Positions 32,334-35,547 of a stretch of DNA of 35,547 nt are shown here, piece after piece. Origin of the DNA: Candidatus Peribacteraceae bacterium (GTDB lineage: Bacteria; Patescibacteriota; Gracilibacteria; Peribacterales; Peribacteraceae). Positions within the stretch are counted from its first letter, which is position 1, and the number at the start of each line of letters is the position of its first letter. The stretch is taken from NCBI GenBank assembly GCA_013140485.1, contig JABFSS010000117.1, forward strand, positions 1-35,547. Reading direction: 5' to 3'. The notes under the pieces are model-generated. The model was not told where the DNA came from, made no database searches, and saw nothing but the letters and a program-made list of their open reading frames with translations. The position numbers were made by a program, and so were the translations under genes.

Positions 32334-33512
32334 ATGATTGCGACAATGTCCCCCCGCCGCAACATTCGGCTGCTTTCCTGGTTCAACTTCTTCGTGAACT
32401 TCGAGCCGCTCGCGCCCGTCGCCATCATTTATTTTTCCCATGTGACGGGGTCATTCACGCTTGGTATGAGTGTTTTTTCGATCAGCATGCTCGCGTCCGC
32501 CGTCTTCGAAGTCCCGACGGGCGTCTTTTCGGACATGATCGGCAGAAAGTACACGATGACGCTCGGAGGGATTGCCGGAACACTCTCCATTCTCTGTTAC
32601 GCACTGGCGACGTCGTTTCCTCTGCTTGCGGTGGGCTCCGTTTTTGAAGGATTGATGATGGCGCTCTACAGCGGCAACAACAACGCGTTTCTCCATGACA
32701 CGCTCAAAGAAGCCCGACAGGAGGAGCAGTATGCGCACTTTCTCGGACGCACGAGTTCGTTGTTCCAGGCGGGCTTGGGAATATCCGCGCTGCTCGGCGG
32801 CGTGATTGCGGAATATTCGTTGCCGCTCGTGCTCTGGATCGGCGTCTTGCCCCGGTTTATGTGCGTTCTTCTGAGTCTGTTCATGCGTGAACCGAAGATC
32901 CATGAGAAGAGTGACGGCAATATCTTCGCCCATCTCGCGGAAGCGCTGCGGAACTTTAAGAAGAACGCGAGGCTCCGCACATTGAGTATGGCGTCAATTC
33001 TGGATTTCGGCGTCGGTCAGGCGGAATGGCGGTTCACGCCCGCATTTTTCCAGATGTTCTGGCCACTCTGGGCGATCGGACTTGGGCGCATGCTCGCGAA
33101 TCTACTGGCATGTCTCAGTTATTGGTTCTCCGGGAGAATCATCAAGAGGTTCAAGGCTCTTCCTGTGCTCCTCACCGGGAAAATCACCAGCCACACCGTC
33201 GCGTTTATTGCTTGCGGATTCCCCACTGTCCTGTCGCCGCTGATGATTTCGTGCACGTCAATCATCTACGGCATGAAGAGCGTTGCGGAGAATTCGCTTC
33301 TTCAACGGGAGTTCACCGACCGGCAGCGCGCGACCATGGGTTCGCTCAATACCTTCGCGGGCAGTCTGCTCCATGCGGTCTTTGCTGTCTGCTTCGGGTT
33401 AGTTGCTGACTCGCTGGGCCCCGCGAAGCCACTTCTGATTGTCGAATGCATTCTCTTCTCCGGCGTCTTCCTCTATTGGAGCGTGTTCAGGAAGGAGCGA
33501 GCGAGAGCGTAG
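32334..33512 (+). CDS. Major facilitator superfamily transporter (start may be ATG 32346)
   Basis: Approximately 12 TM segments, EVPTGVFSDMIGRKYTMTLGG MFS loop motif. Confidence 0.85.
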   Translation: MIATMSPRRNIRLLSWFNFFVNFEPLAPVAIIYFSHVTGSFTLGMSVFSISMLASAVFEVPTGVFSDMIGRKYTMTLGGIAGTLSILCYALATSFPLLAVGSVFEGLMMALYSGNNNAFLHDTLKEARQEEQYAHFLGRTSSLFQAGLGISALLGGVIAEYSLPLVLWIGVLPRFMCVLLSLFMREPKIHEKSDGNIFAHLAEALRNFKKNARLRTLSMASILDFGVGQAEWRFTPAFFQMFWPLWAIGLGRMLANLLACLSYWFSGRIIKRFKALPVLLTGKITSHTVAFIACGFPTVLSPLMISCTSIIYGMKSVAENSLLQREFTDRQRATMGSLNTFAGSLLHAVFAVCFGLVADSLGPAKPLLIVECILFSGVFLYWSVFRKERARA

Positions 33513-33571
33513 CTGAAAAATACTCTCTCCTTCTGTTGCATTCCCTCTCTCGGTGCCGTCACACTATTTTT

Positions 33572-34699
33572 ATGCGTCTTCCCTCAGTCGCGACCGGCAT
33601 TCTGTCGTTCATGATCGTGAGCGCATGCGCGCCCACAGCTTCATCACCGCTGACACAGCAATCGTCATCAAGCGTAGGCAGTTCGTCAGTATCGTCTGCA
33701 GTGAGTGACCAACATGAGCCAGAAGTCATCGCCGATCATCTGAATATTCCGTGGGACATCGCCTTCCTTCCCGGTGGTGATCTGCTTGTGACCGAGCGGC
33801 CGGGGACACTTCTCAGGATTGGAGCCGATAAAAAGACATATTCCATCGACGGAGTCCGGCACGTAGGTGAAGGTGGACTTCTCGGTATCGCACTGCATCC
33901 GAATTTTGCGGACAATCATTTTCTGTATCTCTACATGACCACCCGCAGCGGCGAGAATCTCGTCAATCGTATCGAGCGGTATCGTTTTGAAAATGATGAA
34001 CTGACCGACCGGGTGGAAATTCTGACGGGAATTCCGGGTGCGCAAAATCACGACGGCGGGCGCATCGAGTTCGGACCGGTGGATGAAAAGTTATACATCA
34101 CGACGGGAGATGCGGGGCAGAGCAATCTTGCCCAGGATAAGAACTCTCTTGCAGGGAAAATTCTCCGGATCAACGACGATGGTTCCATTCCCGGCGATAA
34201 TCCTTTCGGCAATGCCGTCTGGTCCTATGGCCACCGCAATTCGCAAGGGATCGCGTGGGACGCCAATCGCCGGCTCTGGAGCACCGAGCACGGACGCAGC
34301 GGCGTGCAGTCGGGGTACGACGAACTCAATCTGATTGATAAGGGAGGCAACTATGGCTGGCCGCACACAGAAGGCCCCACAACCCGCGATGGCGTGCGCT
34401 CGCCCATGCTCCAGTCCGGTGCCGACTCCACATGGGCGCCGGCCTCCGCGGCGTACTTCGACGGCAGCATCTACTTCGGCGGGCTGCGCGGCGAGGCGCT
34501 CTACGAGGCAGTCATCCGGCCGGACGGGGGCCAGCCTCTGCTGAAGACGCACTTCCACGGAGAGTTCGGTCGCGTCCGCACAGTCCGTACCGGCCCCGAC
34601 GGACTGCTCTACCTCACCACGAGTAACCGAGACGGGCGGGGGAGTCCTGCGGCGGACGATGATAAGATCATCCGCGTGAATCCCGCATCACTTCCATGA
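33572..34699 (+). CDS. PQQ-dependent sugar dehydrogenase / glucose-sorbosone dehydrogenase family lipoprotein
   Basis: LNIPWDIAFLPGGDLLVTERPGTLLRI, GGLLGIALHPNFADNHFLYLY, YGHRNSQGIAWD, NYGWPHTEGP; lipobox MIVSAC. Start placed at ATG 33572. Confidence 0.9.
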   Translation: MRLPSVATGILSFMIVSACAPTASSPLTQQSSSSVGSSSVSSAVSDQHEPEVIADHLNIPWDIAFLPGGDLLVTERPGTLLRIGADKKTYSIDGVRHVGEGGLLGIALHPNFADNHFLYLYMTTRSGENLVNRIERYRFENDELTDRVEILTGIPGAQNHDGGRIEFGPVDEKLYITTGDAGQSNLAQDKNSLAGKILRINDDGSIPGDNPFGNAVWSYGHRNSQGIAWDANRRLWSTEHGRSGVQSGYDELNLIDKGGNYGWPHTEGPTTRDGVRSPMLQSGADSTWAPASAAYFDGSIYFGGLRGEALYEAVIRPDGGQPLLKTHFHGEFGRVRTVRTGPDGLLYLTTSNRDGRGSPAADDDKIIRVNPASLP

Positions 34700-35547
34700 C
34701 GCTTCAACATCTTCTGTCTGTCTTCTTCATTTCTCTTCTGGTGACCGGATGCACCTCTGCAGTACCTCAAAAAGAGGCGCACGGTACCGGAAATTCGTCG
34801 GCATCTTTGGCATCCTCAACATCCTCGGTTTCCTCCGCACGCGCACTTGAATCTCTGCCGTCCGAACTCAGCATCCCGTACTTCTCGCAAATGAATCTGA
34901 CGGGCACAGGTTTGACGCTGACAAAAGTTCTTCGCCGGACGGATGAGTATGTGCAGCACGAGATCCGGTACCTGAGCAACGGCCTGGCGATCAGCGGCAT
35001 CCTGAATATTCCGACGGGAGACGGGCCGTTTCCGCTGGTCATCTTCAATCACGGGCATATTTCCCCCTCCATCTACACCGTGGGCAGAGGGCTGAGGCGC
35101 GAGCAGGATTATCTCGCAAAAGCGGGCTTCGCCGTTCTGCATACCGATTACCGCGGACATGGCGAGTCCGATGAAAGTCCGATGGTGGAGAAGACGTACG
35201 ACGGCAATCTGGAATATGCGATGGACAGCATCAACGCGATTCTCGCTATCCGCGCGGCGAACCTTGCGCGCGTCGACGCCTCGCGAGTCGGTATGCTCGG
35301 TCACTCGCTCGGCGGGGGAGTCACTCTGGCCGTCCTTACCTCGCATCCGGAGCTCGTCACCGCCGCAGTGCTCTACGCGCCGGTGAACGCCGACGTTTGG
35401 GAGAATTTCTCCCGCTGGAGGAAGGAGCGCGAGAAAGATGACCGCACCGAAGAGCTCAGCGGCACGCGCGAATCGAATCCGGATTTCTGGTCTCAGCTCT
35501 CTCCGCAGACATTCCTTGGCGACATCACCGCGCCGATTCTTCTGTTC
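34696..35547 (+). CDS. Alpha/beta hydrolase (prolyl oligopeptidase-like) lipoprotein, truncated by window edge
   Basis: MTLQHLLSVFFISLLVTGCTS lipobox, FPLVIFNHGHIS, VLHTDYRGHGES, VGMLGHSLGGGVTLAV; start overlaps the previous stop (ATGA). Absent from the ORF track because it runs off the edge. Confidence 0.88.
   Translation, partial: MTLQHLLSVFFISLLVTGCTSAVPQKEAHGTGNSSASLASSTSSVSSARALESLPSELSIPYFSQMNLTGTGLTLTKVLRRTDEYVQHEIRYLSNGLAISGILNIPTGDGPFPLVIFNHGHISPSIYTVGRGLRREQDYLAKAGFAVLHTDYRGHGESDESPMVEKTYDGNLEYAMDSINAILAIRAANLARVDASRVGMLGHSLGGGVTLAVLTSHPELVTAAVLYAPVNADVWENFSRWRKEREKDDRTEELSGTRESNPDFWSQLSPQTFLGDITAPILLF

Noticed and set aside
1-35547. CRISPR arrays, rRNA genes, insertion sequences
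   Set aside because: No regularly spaced identical repeats, rRNA-like sequence or transposase ORF was found.

Overview
The window is a compact bacterial chromosome segment, about 35.5 kb, read with standard stop codons. It is mostly housekeeping and metabolic genes: gatB (partial, left edge), def, a DnaQ-like exonuclease, endonuclease III, a DipZ-like CcdA/thioredoxin fusion, an NhaD-like antiporter, amtB-glnA with a divergent TrmB-like regulator, thyA-folA, folE-folK-folB, a SecD with an internal parvulin domain, a SecD-P1-like lipoprotein, sugar nucleotidyltransferase, an RlmD/RumA-type methyltransferase, rlmH, Fur/Zur plus a ZIP transporter, tRNA-Glu(CUC), LytR-CpsA-Psr, mazEF, an MFS transporter, a PQQ-type sugar dehydrogenase and an alpha/beta hydrolase (partial, right edge). 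Three signals stand out. (1) Locus-specific hairpins whose two arms are degenerate tandem arrays of 7-, 8- or 9-nt words (1641-1714, 2321-2390, 12749-12848, 16173-16250, 20474-20560, 24288-24371). Single-arm 9-nt versions are read in frame as 3-aa repeats inside or next to genes. (2) Short perfect palindromes apparently inserted in frame in thyA and secD. (3) A compositionally distinct micro-island (26547 to about 29143) downstream of tRNA-Glu, containing a 51-nt tRNA 3'-half remnant and ending in a 10-nt copy of the tRNA 3' end just before a probable displaced terminator, with no integrase. All product names come from motif recognition by eye; no database search was run.
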